The notes: generated by a model from the letters alone, not told the origin. A stretch of DNA of 64,000 nt from Bifidobacterium colobi (GCF_018555455.1 NZ_JAFEJU010000001.1:1-64000), one strand, 5' to 3'; counted from the first letter of the stretch, positions 8,307 through 18,268 are shown. Program-made: numbers and translations.

Positions 8307-9386
8307 TTACAATCCAGCAGCCTTGAGCTTGGCGCACACGTCGATGACCAGATCGTTGGCTTCCACCTCGCCAATGGAGATGCGGATGCCCTCACCGGAG
8401 AAGACGCGCGTGGACAGGCCCGCTGCCAGGAACTGGGCCGCGGCTTCATCGGTCTTCTCCCCCAGCGGCAGCCAGAAGAAGTTCGCATACGGCTCAGGGA
8501 AATCCCAACCCTGATCCTTCAGCGCAGCCACCACACGATTGCGTTCGGAGATAATCGACTTCACACGATCGGTCAGCTCATCGTAAGCATTCAGGCTGGC
8601 GAGCGCTGCGGTCTGAGCCACATCGGTAACGCCGAACGGCAAAGCCACCTTGCGCATGCCATCAATCACATCTTCCGGAGCGATGCCGTAGCCGATGCGC
8701 AAACCGGCCAGACCATACGCCTTGGAGAAGGTGTGGGCCACCACCACGTTCGGGAACTCACGGAAGAGGTCCATGGCCACCGACGTGTCCGCATCCGTGT
8801 TGAACTGGAAGTATGCCTCGTCGAACAGTACCAGCACATCGGAGGGGACGGCTTCCATGAGTCGATGCGCATCCTCTGCGGCCACGGATGTGGAAGTCGG
8901 ATTGTTCGGGTTGTTGACGATAACCAGACGGGTCTTCTCATTGACCGCGTTGATCAAACCATCGATATCATGCGAACCATCCGGCAGGTTCGGCACCTGC
9001 ACGCTGGTGGCACCGGCACCCGCCACGATAATCGGGTACGCCTCGAAGCTACGCCACGGGTAGACGACCTCATCGCCGGGGCCGGCCACCAGTTGCACCA
9101 GCTGGGTGATGACTTCAGTGGATCCACAACCAAGCACAATGTTCTCCGGCTTGACGCCGATCTCCTCGGCAAGACGTTCCACCACAGCCCAGCCGCGCAT
9201 ATCCGGATAGCGGTTCAGATGCGGCAGCGCATGGCCGGAGATGGCCTCGACCACGCTGGGCAGCGGGTCGAATGCGTTCTCATTGCTGGAGATTTTGAAG
9301 GAGCGCTGGCCCTCAACCTTGGGAGCCGGCTTGCCCTGTTTATACGAGGGAATAGTGTCAATGATGCTGCGATGTTTGAAACTCAT
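8307..9386 (-). CDS. HisC-family aminotransferase (histidinol-phosphate or aromatic)
   Basis: This class II-type PLP aminotransferase has 359 residues. The substrate/PLP loop is NPNNPTSTSV, the PLP-contact segment is VLFDEAYFQF, and the lysine is in HTFSKAYGLAGLRIGYG. The family contains both histidinol-phosphate aminotransferase and actinobacterial aromatic (Pat) transaminases. Its position outside any his operon favours the latter, but sequence alone does not decide. The start follows the upstream transglutaminase stop by four bases, so it is likely co-transcribed with that gene. Confidence 0.85.
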   Translation of the reverse strand: MSFKHRSIIDTIPSYKQGKPAPKVEGQRSFKISSNENAFDPLPSVVEAISGHALPHLNRYPDMRGWAVVERLAEEIGVKPENIVLGCGSTEVITQLVQLVAGPGDEVVYPWRSFEAYPIIVAGAGATSVQVPNLPDGSHDIDGLINAVNEKTRLVIVNNPNNPTSTSVAAEDAHRLMEAVPSDVLVLFDEAYFQFNTDADTSVAMDLFREFPNVVVAHTFSKAYGLAGLRIGYGIAPEDVIDGMRKVALPFGVTDVAQTAALASLNAYDELTDRVKSIISERNRVVAALKDQGWDFPEPYANFFWLPLGEKTDEAAAQFLAAGLSTRVFSGEGIRISIGEVEANDLVIDVCAKLKAAGL

Positions 9387-9390
9387 GACC

Positions 9391-12300
9391 CTATCCTATA
9401 CCGTTTTTCTTATTCGCCGACCATAAAGCCCGAATTTGCGCGGTTTTCAGCTGTTCGATGGGAGCAGCGACACCGCCGAACGCGGCGGCGGTGGCATTGC
9501 GCGCTATGGCGAGCGTCATGTCGGCATGCTCGGGTACTTCCGCCGCAATGGCTTGGGCGATATCCAAATCGGTGTCATTGGGCGTGGGATGCACAATCAG
9601 CTGTTGATTATGGCTGATGGCACTGCGGCGTGTACGGTGGCGAACCAAGCGGCGCGCTTCCAACCGTGTCAGCCGCCAGGCAGCCGCCCATGCGCTGTCA
9701 GTCAGCTGTGCATCATCCGGGTGTGCTTGGGCGCGCGCGATGATGCGCATCACTCGACGCCTGCGCACCCAACGGTACCATCGCGGCAGGGCGCAACCAG
9801 CTCCAATCAACGCCAAGACCATGGCCGCGAGCATCAGCACGCGCATCCATATCGCCCTGGCCTCGAACCAGCCCGTTATCGCAGTCCACATGTTTCCGGA
9901 ATCATTGCCGTTTTTGTTAACGGTTTGCTGTTTGGCAGTATTGCCGGCCGACTTGGAGGAGTCCGCAGCGTTACTGTCGGCAGCAGCATCGGATTGTTCG
10001 GATGCGCTTTCATCCGGGGAAATCGTTACCTCGGGCGCATCGGAAGCATTCGAGGAGTCAGAGGCGTCGGCACTGGAGCCGGAGTCCGAAGCGGCTGAGC
10101 CGTTCTCGCTGGTGGCGGGTGTCACGTCGAACGGCACCCAACCCACACCATCCAGATAGGCTTCGACCCATGCATGCAGTTGTTTGGATTGCACAGTGAA
10201 GAAGCCGTTATTGTTCCGCGGCTCCACGCCGGCGTTGTAGCCGATGACAATGCGTGTGGGCACGCCCAACGCTCTACCGAGCACCGCCAATGCCGAAGCG
10301 TAATGCTGGCAGTATCCGGCATGTCCGCCTGAGTTCGCCGGGCGCAGGAAAACATTGATGACCTCCAGATTATTCCGCCCGTCGCCGTCCGGGGCGTCAA
10401 GCGAATATGTGAAGTGGTGATCGGGATTGGTGAAGTATTCCACCAGCCAGCGCATCGCACGCACCTGATCGTCGTAGCTGGAACTGGTAACGGATATCCC
10501 ATCCGCCTGCGCCTGCTTGATTACGGAACGAATATTGGCCGGCAACTGCTTGGGCAGTGCGGTGTATCGGCTTTCATGCGCACGCTTATCACTGCGCTCA
10601 GCGTACTGCTGCAATTGTTCGAGGAACGGATTGCTCACGTCGCCTTCACTACCGGGCATGACCGAGAACGCGGTGAGTTCCGAATGCGTCTGCCGTAACG
10701 TCTCAATGGCCTGTCGCTCCCACAGATCCTGACCGTAGAACGTGGACGCACTGCCGTTCATGCGTTGAACGCCGACTGCATCGGTAATGGGCATAGCGAG
10801 AACAAGAGCGTTCGCTTCTCCTGCACCAATAACGTAATCGTCTCGGCCGAAGCCCAGTTGACTGACTACGGTGTCGTCAAAAACAATGCCGCTCGGCATG
10901 CTGACGACCTGGCCGTTGACAGTTTGCGTCTCACCGCCACCATAAACGACTTTCCCTAGATACCAGCCTGACGGCCCGACTACCGCACCATCGGAGCCGA
11001 TAGTGGCATTGATAATCAGCAGATTGCCTTGCACACTGGCGAGCCCCGTATCGGCAAGGTTCCGCCGAGCTTGATGCCAGGCCTGCTTCTCCTCATCGCT
11101 GGAGGAAGCCTGGTTTCCTATCAGACTGTTTTTCGCATCCGTGATGACGGACAACTTGCTGAACCCGCTTGAATTCGTAATGGGATCGATGTCGGTACCG
11201 AAAACGGTGTATGCGGTGTCCGCGGATGTTCCTGACGTACGGTTGTATACCGTGCCGTCCTGATACATGAGCCAGTCGCCGCCTGCACCTTCCACATACG
11301 TGGCCATGCCGGGCACGGGCAGGAACCGTGATTTGAGGGTGTCGATGCGCACAGTGGCGTTCACCATGAACTGTTCGAGCGTGTCCTGGTTCGTAGTGAC
11401 CACTTGGTAGCCGCCGTACCCGAGGACATACATGTACATACCCAGCGGATTCATGCCGCGCCGTTGCTCACGGGTGAGCTCGTCTTCGCTATTGCGGCCG
11501 AGTTGGATGCCGGAACCGTAGAGACCCGCGTCGAGTGCTATTTCACGGTCGTAGCCCCATGAGTCACCGTCGAAGTTATCCAGTGTGGTCAGTCGCAGAT
11601 AACTGCGCTTATACGCCTGATACGTCAGCACTGTGGTATCCGAGCCGGCGGTGATGTTGCGCTTCAAGTCGATCATCGGGCTGACGGTGTTCGACGTGAA
11701 CATGCCACCGCCTTCGCCGATAGACAGCGGCACGCTGTAGGCCAATGCGGCCGCCGGTACGGTAAGGGGCAGGGTGATGGCGGTAGTGAGCGCTGCCGCG
11801 AGAAGCGGAGTGAGAGCGAGAACGATACGACGAGGTTCGACGGCGACATGGACAATACCGCGCAATACAGGTGCTCGAGCGGCACTGGTCGGCGATTTCG
11901 GGCGAACTTGGGAAACGCTGTCACCAAGCGCTGTGGCGCGCGAGAATCTATGCGTGCGCTCAGGGTGTACGGCCCATAACGTCAGCGGAAAGACGGCGAC
12001 CGTGATTCCTATGGCCCATAGTGGTGCGCTATGGCCGACGAGCGCGTAATCGGCGGCGAGCGCAGCCACCGGAAGCACCGCCATAAACGGCCACACAACG
12101 CGGAAAATCAAGGCAAAGCGCACCAATAGGACCACGGCTGCCATCAGCAGAATCAGGAACAGATCTGCGTGGCCAGCAACGGTAAGCGGCGGCAATTGGA
12201 GATTGAGCGTATCGAAGCCGCTGACTAACGCGCGCATGTACAGTTCCCACGAATCCACCACATTGGCGGGCAGGCTACCGGCCGCCCAAACCTCGGCAAG

Positions 12301-13608
12301 CGAGTCCTTAAGATGGATTGCGGAGAGGATTGCAGCCGCAAGACAATCGAATGCGGCGAACACCATAAACCGCAGGGCTTCCTGCTTGCAGCGCGAGGCG
12401 CCGGTGTTCTCACCATTGCCGGGCGCGCCTTTTCGTCTTCGAGGAAGCGCACAGTCAATGGCGGCAACCGTAAACAGCACGCCGGCAAACCAGATCCACA
12501 TGCCGTCCGGGGCAATAAGGTCCCGCAATGCGAAAAGCGTTACATAAAAATAGACGATCATACAGAGGGACCAGCCCCTTGTAACGGAGATAGACCCCTG
12601 TGAAACCGTTTTCTTCGAGGTGAACTCCGCTACGAGGGGTTGCACCTTGGTCACATCCCCTCTCAACGCCTCAATCAACGACGCATTCTCGGGAATATCG
12701 CAAATAACTACCTGTGATGGCCCTTGCGACGCGGCACGATGCACTACAGCCGCGCGAGATCGCACAGAGGGAACCGCATCCGAATCGCGTAGCGCCACCT
12801 CAGTCTGTTTCCCGTTTTCCGGCTGCGCCTCAGCCAGGAACCGCTCGGCATCGGCGACTCCCTCGCGCACGCCTACGCCATCAGTGACCATAATGCGCCG
12901 CGTACCGCCTGCCGCCCGCACCATCGGCAACACGGACGCCACCTGCGTATCGAGCCGCTCGGCGCTCACGCCCACGGTGTTGATTACCACAATCAGCGTG
13001 GACCGTACGTCCTGTCCGGTTTCACGGGTCATCAGCTCACCGCGTCGGGCCGTGTGCTTCCACGCAATCAGCTTCAACGGGTCGCCGGGGGCATACGCAC
13101 GAACACCTCCGGATTGCTGCTGATTCAAGCCCACACGCCGCGCATCAGCCGCCGTGCCCGTGCCCGCGAACGCATCATCCGCTTGTGGCAGCACCACGAC
13201 CTCACCCGAATCCGGCACGATTTTTCTCGCCGCAAACATGCCCAGCGGTGCGAACCAGCGCACGACCGCACTCACGGTCACATACCGTCCACGTCTATCC
13301 GCCGGAGCCTGACCCATCCAACGCGCCACGATGCCACCATGCTGGTCGCGTTGCTCGATTTGCTTGGAATACCGCGCATCACCGATGCCCAGCAGTCCAA
13401 ACCATTGCAGCACAATCATCATCAGTGAAAGCACTACCACCACCGTGAGCGCAATGGCGGCATCCATCAGCGTGCGATCATCCAGCAGCAGTCCGCCGAA
13501 GCAACACAGTCCAGCCACAGCCAAGGTCGCCGCACCGCCCACAGTCGGCCGAATCACACCATGACGGCGAAATCGCCTGCACTGCACCGCCTGCGCTGTC
13601 TGAGCCAT
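9391..13608 (-). CDS. DUF58-transglutaminase-like membrane fusion protein
   Basis: An unusually large protein of 1,405 residues. Two helices at ~22-75 precede a DUF58 domain whose hallmark RAYAPGDPLKLIAWKHTARR is at ~170-189. A membrane section with several helices (~345-600) resembles the TgpA N-terminus. A long extracytoplasmic part ends in a transglutaminase-like core with the triad Cys1100 (GYCQHYAS), His1145 (LHAWVEAY) and Asp1161 (WVPFDVTPA). A Ser/Ala/Asp-rich linker, one more helix and an Arg-rich cytoplasmic tail follow. In most bacteria DUF58 and TgpA are separate genes next to a MoxR ATPase; here the first two are fused, with MoxR just upstream. Function is inferred: cell-envelope protein processing or cross-linking. 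Confidence 0.85.
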   Translation of the reverse strand: MAQTAQAVQCRRFRRHGVIRPTVGGAATLAVAGLCCFGGLLLDDRTLMDAAIALTVVVVLSLMMIVLQWFGLLGIGDARYSKQIEQRDQHGGIVARWMGQAPADRRGRYVTVSAVVRWFAPLGMFAARKIVPDSGEVVVLPQADDAFAGTGTAADARRVGLNQQQSGGVRAYAPGDPLKLIAWKHTARRGELMTRETGQDVRSTLIVVINTVGVSAERLDTQVASVLPMVRAAGGTRRIMVTDGVGVREGVADAERFLAEAQPENGKQTEVALRDSDAVPSVRSRAAVVHRAASQGPSQVVICDIPENASLIEALRGDVTKVQPLVAEFTSKKTVSQGSISVTRGWSLCMIVYFYVTLFALRDLIAPDGMWIWFAGVLFTVAAIDCALPRRRKGAPGNGENTGASRCKQEALRFMVFAAFDCLAAAILSAIHLKDSLAEVWAAGSLPANVVDSWELYMRALVSGFDTLNLQLPPLTVAGHADLFLILLMAAVVLLVRFALIFRVVWPFMAVLPVAALAADYALVGHSAPLWAIGITVAVFPLTLWAVHPERTHRFSRATALGDSVSQVRPKSPTSAARAPVLRGIVHVAVEPRRIVLALTPLLAAALTTAITLPLTVPAAALAYSVPLSIGEGGGMFTSNTVSPMIDLKRNITAGSDTTVLTYQAYKRSYLRLTTLDNFDGDSWGYDREIALDAGLYGSGIQLGRNSEDELTREQRRGMNPLGMYMYVLGYGGYQVVTTNQDTLEQFMVNATVRIDTLKSRFLPVPGMATYVEGAGGDWLMYQDGTVYNRTSGTSADTAYTVFGTDIDPITNSSGFSKLSVITDAKNSLIGNQASSSDEEKQAWHQARRNLADTGLASVQGNLLIINATIGSDGAVVGPSGWYLGKVVYGGGETQTVNGQVVSMPSGIVFDDTVVSQLGFGRDDYVIGAGEANALVLAMPITDAVGVQRMNGSASTFYGQDLWERQAIETLRQTHSELTAFSVMPGSEGDVSNPFLEQLQQYAERSDKRAHESRYTALPKQLPANIRSVIKQAQADGISVTSSSYDDQVRAMRWLVEYFTNPDHHFTYSLDAPDGDGRNNLEVINVFLRPANSGGHAGYCQHYASALAVLGRALGVPTRIVIGYNAGVEPRNNNGFFTVQSKQLHAWVEAYLDGVGWVPFDVTPATSENGSAASDSGSSADASDSSNASDAPEVTISPDESASEQSDAAADSNAADSSKSAGNTAKQQTVNKNGNDSGNMWTAITGWFEARAIWMRVLMLAAMVLALIGAGCALPRWYRWVRRRRVMRIIARAQAHPDDAQLTDSAWAAAWRLTRLEARRLVRHRTRRSAISHNQQLIVHPTPNDTDLDIAQAIAAEVPEHADMTLAIARNATAAAFGGVAAPIEQLKTAQIRALWSANKKNGIG

Positions 13609-13621
13609 CAGTCACACCTGC

Positions 13622-14638
13622 CTACGCGCGTGGCACTGCGGCACCGGCTACGATGTCCGCGATAATCGCGCGCGCCCGGTCAAGGTTCCCCGAACCAAAA
13701 CCGGCATCATCCAGCACCAGTCGATGCGCGAGCACCGGCACCGCCAGCGGTCGCACATCGTCCGGCAGCACATAATCACGCCCGGCGATGAACGCGCGCG
13801 CCCGAGCCATCGCCGCCAGATGGAGACTGGCACGCGGGGATGCACCAAAGCGCACATCCTCGCGATCTCTGGTGGCTCGAGTCAGCGTAACGATGTAATC
13901 GGCCACCGTATCGGAGATCTTCACCTTGCGTACAGCGGCACGGATGTCGCTGGCTTCGGCAGTACTGCAGACTTTGCGGATTCGCTCCAGCGGATTGGAC
14001 CAATCCGCGGCAGTAAGCATGGCAGCCTCGGCTTTGGCCGATGGGTAGCCGAAACTCGTACACGCCATGAAACGGTCGAGCTGGGCTTCCGGCAGCGGAT
14101 ACGTGCCTTCCAGCTCGATAGGATTCTGGGTGGCGATGACCAGATACGGGTCAGGCAGCACATGAGACTTGCCATCCACACTGATTTGCCCTTCGTTCAT
14201 GGCCTCCAGCATGGCGGATTGGGTTTTGGGATTCGCGCGATTGATTTCGTCGGCTATGACGATGTTGGCGAACAGTGGACCCGGGTGGAACACGAAGTCA
14301 TTCGACTCGTTGCTGTAAATGCTGACGCCAGTCAAATCACTGGGCAGCAAATCAGGCGTGAATTGGATGCGGCTCGCCGCTCCGCCAATGGTCTGGCTCA
14401 TGGCACGGGCCAATGTGGTTTTGCCCACGCCCGGCACATCCTCAAGCAGCAGGTGGCCGCCGGCAGCGAACGTGGTGACCACCAGATCGATGACTTCGCG
14501 CGAACTGGATAGTGCGGATTCCAGCGCATCGGCGATATGGGTCAGCGCATCTGGACTAGGCGACGGAGCAGCGGCCCCAGAATGAGGCAACGTGGACGGA
14601 ACAGTGGACGATGTAACGGCAGGAGTGGTGGCGCTCAT
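13622..14638 (-). CDS. MoxR-family AAA+ ATPase
   Basis: A 338-residue AAA+ protein. Walker A is EDVPGVGKTTLARAM, Walker B is IVIADEINRANPKTQSAMLEAM (the MoxR form), sensor 1 is ATQNPIELEGTYPLPEAQLDRF, and the C-terminal lid carries GASPRASLHLAAMARARA. MoxR proteins act as chaperones with DUF58/VWA partners; the DUF58-transglutaminase gene starts 13 bases downstream. I chose 14638 because AAAGAGG lies 5 bases before that ATG; upstream in-frame ATGs exist at 14653 and 14686. Confidence 0.92.
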   Translation of the reverse strand: MSATTPAVTSSTVPSTLPHSGAAAPSPSPDALTHIADALESALSSSREVIDLVVTTFAAGGHLLLEDVPGVGKTTLARAMSQTIGGAASRIQFTPDLLPSDLTGVSIYSNESNDFVFHPGPLFANIVIADEINRANPKTQSAMLEAMNEGQISVDGKSHVLPDPYLVIATQNPIELEGTYPLPEAQLDRFMACTSFGYPSAKAEAAMLTAADWSNPLERIRKVCSTAEASDIRAAVRKVKISDTVADYIVTLTRATRDREDVRFGASPRASLHLAAMARARAFIAGRDYVLPDDVRPLAVPVLAHRLVLDDAGFGSGNLDRARAIIADIVAGAAVPRA

Positions 14639-14733
14639 GACAGCCTCTTTCATAGGGACTTCATCCGCTACCCAGTGTACGTGCACCGCACCTCATGGCT
14701 CAAATACGCTATGAGCATAAGCACATATATAAC

Positions 14734-14766
14734 AATCCCGGCTGTTCGGAAGGAACAACCGGGATT
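14734..14766 (-). terminator. hairpin terminator between groES and moxR
   Basis: AATCCCGGCTGTTC pairs with GAACAACCGGGATT (one mismatch) around a 5-base loop. It lies 35 bases after the groES stop. There is no long T-run. Confidence 0.6.
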
Positions 14767-14801
14767 GATAAGCGTTATGCTCGCGCTGTTCGGCGCGTTA
14801 C

Positions 14802-15095
14802 TCAGCCGAGGATGGCCAGCACGTCGCGAGCGCCGATGATGAGGTAATCCTCACCCTCGTAGTGCACTTCGGTGCCGCCGTACTTGGAGTACAGCACCTT
14901 GTCGCCGACCTTGACGTCCATCGGGATGCGCTCGCCCTTGTCGTCACGACGGCCCGGGCCAACGGCCAGCACTTCACCCTGCTGCGGCTTCTCCTTGGCG
15001 TTGTCCGGAATGTACAGGCCGGATGCGGTCTGGGTCTGGGCTTCTGCCTGCTTGACGATGATCTTGTCTTCCAACGGTGTGAGCTTAATCGACAC
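14802..15095 (-). CDS. groS: co-chaperonin GroES
   Basis: The 97-residue 10-kDa chaperonin caps the GroEL ring in protein folding. [15 protein letters not shown] begins the family, the mobile loop lies at about residues 17-35 (with [10 protein letters not shown]), and [26 protein letters not shown] ends it. The start is GTG with GAGGTG upstream. A perfect CIRCE operator is 118 bases upstream. No groEL follows, so groES and groEL are unlinked here, as reported for bifidobacteria. Confidence 0.97.
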   Translation of the reverse strand: MSIKLTPLEDKIIVKQAEAQTQTASGLYIPDNAKEKPQQGEVLAVGPGRRDDKGERIPMDVKVGDKVLYSKYGGTEVHYEGEDYLIIGARDVLAILG

Positions 15096-15212
15096 TGTGG
15101 GTCACCTCGTATCTTCTGTAGTTCAGTTCGATAATGCCGCGCCAGAACGCCTCAAGAGGCTGACGATCACTTGCGTTGTCCCTTTGCGCTAGGACACATG
15201 GTAGCGCGATTA

Positions 15213-15239
15213 TTAGCACTCTGCCAACTCGAGTGCTAA
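15213..15239. promoter_or_regulatory. CIRCE operator (HrcA site)
   Basis: TTAGCACTC at 15213-15221 and its exact complement GAGTGCTAA at 15231-15239 are separated by 9 bases, the canonical CIRCE layout. HrcA repression of groES, lifted on heat or unfolded-protein stress, is the established role. Confidence 0.97.
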
Positions 15240-15254
15240 CGCTGTGAGAGAAAA

Positions 15255-16667
15255 TCAGTTACCGCGACGGGCCAGAATGGAATCCAGTCCCGCGCTCAGC
15301 GATTCGGAGGTCGCCGCCGGAGCCTCGACTTCGGCATGCTCCTCGCGCTCACGGAAGGATTCCTGCGCCTCGGCGGCAGTCTTGGAGGCATCCTGCTGAC
15401 CTTGGTTATCTTCCGAATCCGCAGTCTGCACCGATGCTTCAGCCTGTGCTTCAGCTTTGGCGCCGCCCTTAGCGGCTTCCTTGGCCGCAGCCTCGGCATC
15501 GTCGGCAGCTTTGACCGCGCGAGCCTCATCAATCAGCTGCTGCTGGGCCTCCGGCTCCACCGGCTCAGCCTTGGCGACCTGCCGAGTGGACTTGATTTCC
15601 AAGCTTTCCGGAGCGTTACCTTCATTGCGCGGCTCGCCCAGGGAGAAGGAAATAAGATCCTGCGATGTGGCCATATCGAACACATCCAACGCATGGGCGG
15701 GCTTGACCGTCACCAGTTCACTGGTGGCATCGGCAGCTTCCTGATCACGCTCATCGCGCACAGTCAGCGATGGCTTCACTCGCGCCGCGGACTGGTCAGA
15801 CGCAGACTGTACCGATTGCGCGGCGGTATTGGCGCCCGACGCAGTCGTGTTTGCAGACTCCTGTGCGTCTGCAACAGTCGCATCCTGCGCTTCGGCAGTC
15901 GATTGATCGTTCTTGGCAGCCTCAGATTCAGCCTGAGCCTTGGCGGCAGCCTCACGCAGCGCCTTGGCCTTAGCCTGCTCGATTTCCGCGGCACGCAGCG
16001 CGCGGCGAATCTGACGCTGCTCCATCACTTCGGTCGACACGCTATCGCTCGCATCATGAGCCTCTTGAGCCGGCGATGGCGAGACCTCAGCTGAGTCAGC
16101 AGCAGCTGCAACCTGAGCCTTGCTCTGCTGCTCACGCTGAGTCAACTGGCGCGCTGCACGCTTGCGCGACTGTTCATAGCGGCGTACCTTATGCTCCCAT
16201 TCGCGGGCATGGCGGGCGGCATTGGCGCCCAAGGCCAGCACCACAACAGTCAAGGCAAACGGAATAAGCGCGAAAAGCGGGCTGAAGTGCAGCGCAAACG
16301 CGAGCACCAGCACCAGCACGGTTACCGCCAGCAGCACACCAACCAGAATCTGACGACGCTTAATGGACTGCTTGCGCAGTTCACGCACATGTGCAATATG
16401 CGCCGGTGTCAGCTTCGCTGACGTTGTCGATCCTGGCATTACTGCCCCTTTCACATCCCGCGGCTTCACGTCGCCGAACCGCCTGCCATCTTCCGCTTGA
16501 ACAATGCGAAGCGACGGCGAGTAGCGATCCTGCCGGTGTTCGGCTGCACGCTTCATACCATTAACCGTACGCGCGGGCAACCATACGGCAATGACAATCA
16601 CCGCAATCACCAGCACGATAATTGTGCTCAGTGACTCGTAACCCATAGAGTCAAGAATAGGAGACAC
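15255..16667 (-). CDS. membrane protein with long Ala/Glu/Gln-rich coiled-coil tail, unknown function
   Basis: A 470-residue protein I do not recognise. One N-terminal membrane helix (LSTIIVLVIAVIVIAVWLP) precedes a basic segment, then two helices form a hairpin near residues 105-150. The rest is charged and low-complexity, rich in Ala, Glu, Gln and Lys, with heptad-like stretches. It may tether something to the membrane. The annotated start is GTG at 16667; an ATG at 16646 begins the hydrophobic segment and is a good alternative. The neighbour 18 bases upstream is the RimJ-like acetyltransferase. Confidence 0.7.
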   Translation of the reverse strand: MSPILDSMGYESLSTIIVLVIAVIVIAVWLPARTVNGMKRAAEHRQDRYSPSLRIVQAEDGRRFGDVKPRDVKGAVMPGSTTSAKLTPAHIAHVRELRKQSIKRRQILVGVLLAVTVLVLVLAFALHFSPLFALIPFALTVVVLALGANAARHAREWEHKVRRYEQSRKRAARQLTQREQQSKAQVAAAADSAEVSPSPAQEAHDASDSVSTEVMEQRQIRRALRAAEIEQAKAKALREAAAKAQAESEAAKNDQSTAEAQDATVADAQESANTTASGANTAAQSVQSASDQSAARVKPSLTVRDERDQEAADATSELVTVKPAHALDVFDMATSQDLISFSLGEPRNEGNAPESLEIKSTRQVAKAEPVEPEAQQQLIDEARAVKAADDAEAAAKEAAKGGAKAEAQAEASVQTADSEDNQGQQDASKTAAEAQESFREREEHAEVEAPAATSESLSAGLDSILARRGN

Positions 16668-16684
16668 CCCGACGAACTCGGGGG

Positions 16685-17398
16685 TTACTCGCTGGGCGTG
16701 TCGGACGATACCGGCGCGGAAGCGGCTTTGCTGAGCGCCGTAGATGCCGCGGCTCCTGAGCGTGATTGCAGCAGTCGTGCGGTGAACCCCTGGCCGAGGT
16801 CCTCAGCCAACAGCGCAAAAGTCACATGATCGCGCCAGCGTCCGTTGACGTACATGTACCGTTCGCGCAGTCCTTCATGATGAGCACCGACCTTGCGCAC
16901 CACCGCCAGCGAGCGCTTGTTTTCCGGTAAAATCGCGATTTCCAGCCGGTGTAGAGCCGGGCCAAAAGGGTCACCCAACGCCCAGTCGGCAAGCATGGCA
17001 AGAGCCATCGGCGCAAACCCACGGCCAGCATACCGTTGATCAACCCAATAGCCCACAACACCGGTGCGCATGGCACCATAAGCAATCGCACCAAGGGAAA
17101 TCTGCCCCACAATGCGCATCTGATATTCAATGGCGAACAGTGCACCCGTACCATGCTGCTCATTGCGGCGCATCCGCTGCACCCATTGATTGAACGTGAT
17201 GGCTCCGCCATGCATCGGGTCGCCGGATTCCCAAGGAGCCAGCCAGTCGTTATTGCGCCAGCGCATCTCATCCCAAGCCGCCTCATCATCCAGAGTGATC
17301 GGGCGCAGCACGATAGGGCATCCCGGATGGCTCAGGCGCGGCATGCGGATTCTATTGTCCGGATGAAGCGCCTCTTTAATGGACTGGAAAACTGACAC
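16685..17398 (-). CDS. GNAT acetyltransferase, RimJ-like
   Basis: A 237-residue GNAT protein. The central region QMRIVGQISLGAI and GYWVDQRYAGRGFAPMALAMLADWAL contain the acetyl-CoA loop (Q/R-x-x-G-x-G/A). IAILPENKRSLAVVRKVGA is the RimJ/RimL family motif. It would N-acetylate a ribosomal protein N-terminus or a small molecule; the substrate is not established. It starts GTG at 17398, divergent from the 5-FCL gene. It carries a Ser/Ala-rich tail of ~30 residues. Confidence 0.82.
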   Translation of the reverse strand: MSVFQSIKEALHPDNRIRMPRLSHPGCPIVLRPITLDDEAAWDEMRWRNNDWLAPWESGDPMHGGAITFNQWVQRMRRNEQHGTGALFAIEYQMRIVGQISLGAIAYGAMRTGVVGYWVDQRYAGRGFAPMALAMLADWALGDPFGPALHRLEIAILPENKRSLAVVRKVGAHHEGLRERYMYVNGRWRDHVTFALLAEDLGQGFTARLLQSRSGAAASTALSKAASAPVSSDTPSE

Positions 17399-17431
17399 GG
17401 CCTTTATTGTAGCCGTGCTAGGTTGTGCTCT

Positions 17432-18169
17432 ATGAGTGGAGTAGCGATTACGGACAGGGATGTCGCTGGCGAGACTGGTGAGACTCGTTCAGCTGGCGCT
17501 GGTGCCGGTGCTGTTGTCAGTGCCGGTGCTGTTGCCAGTGGCGGTAGTGGTGCCAGCGCTGGTGTCCCAGACACGCCGGATAAGGCGACGCTTCGGCATG
17601 CGGCACTGGCCCGCCGCAAGCTCACGTCATCCGAAGAACGGATCGAGGCCGGGCATGCGCTGGTCACCGCGATGCCGCAGTCTTTGGCACAGATTGCCAA
17701 ACCGCATGCCGTGGTGGCAGCGTATGTGTCGATGGGTACGGAAATTGAGACGAGACCGCTGCTCGACTGGCTACTGGCGCGTGAATGCACGGTTCTTGTA
17801 CCAAAGCTGGGATCCGGGTTGGAAATCGGCTGGAGCGTGCTGCAGAGCATGGAGGCATTGCACGCGGTGGACGGTCATGGTCATCTGCGTCCCGACGAGC
17901 CGGATAGTCGTGTGTTGCCGCCTGACGCTTTGGCTCAGGCCGATATGGTCTTCGCTCCGGCACTTGGTGTCGATCAGCGCGGATACCGGTTGGGACGCGG
18001 CGCTGGCTGGTATGACCGCGCGCTGGCCGCGCGCCGGCAAGGTTGCCCGTTGATTGCCATCTGTTGGCCGTGGGAGGTTCTGAAAGGCGACTTGCCTACC
18101 GAGCCTCATGATGTTCCGGCGAATGCCGTGCTTACGCCACATGGATATCACCTGTTCACCGTCCAATAA
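17432..18169 (+). CDS. 5-formyltetrahydrofolate cyclo-ligase with Ala/Gly-rich N-terminal extension
   Basis: The ligase makes 5,10-methenyl-THF from 5-formyl-THF with ATP. The core carries VAAYVSMGTEIETRPLLDW, VPKLG and the signature FAPALGVDQRGYRLGRGAGWYDRAL. The first ~45 residues (from ATG 17432) are almost pure Ala/Gly/Val/Ser, encoded by imperfect repeats of CCGGTGCTGTTG at about 17480-17560, and are not part of the family. FmdB and SAF genes follow on the same strand, a run seen in many actinobacteria. Confidence 0.9.
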   Translation: MSGVAITDRDVAGETGETRSAGAGAGAVVSAGAVASGGSGASAGVPDTPDKATLRHAALARRKLTSSEERIEAGHALVTAMPQSLAQIAKPHAVVAAYVSMGTEIETRPLLDWLLARECTVLVPKLGSGLEIGWSVLQSMEALHAVDGHGHLRPDEPDSRVLPPDALAQADMVFAPALGVDQRGYRLGRGAGWYDRALAARRQGCPLIAICWPWEVLKGDLPTEPHDVPANAVLTPHGYHLFTVQ

Positions 18170-18268
18170 CCAGGTAGTCGAAGTGTCAGGGCAATGACTA
18201 GGATATGAACGGTTGCTTGGCATGGCTTTGAGCCGTGCAATGTGTTTGTATTTGTGTGGAGGAATCCG

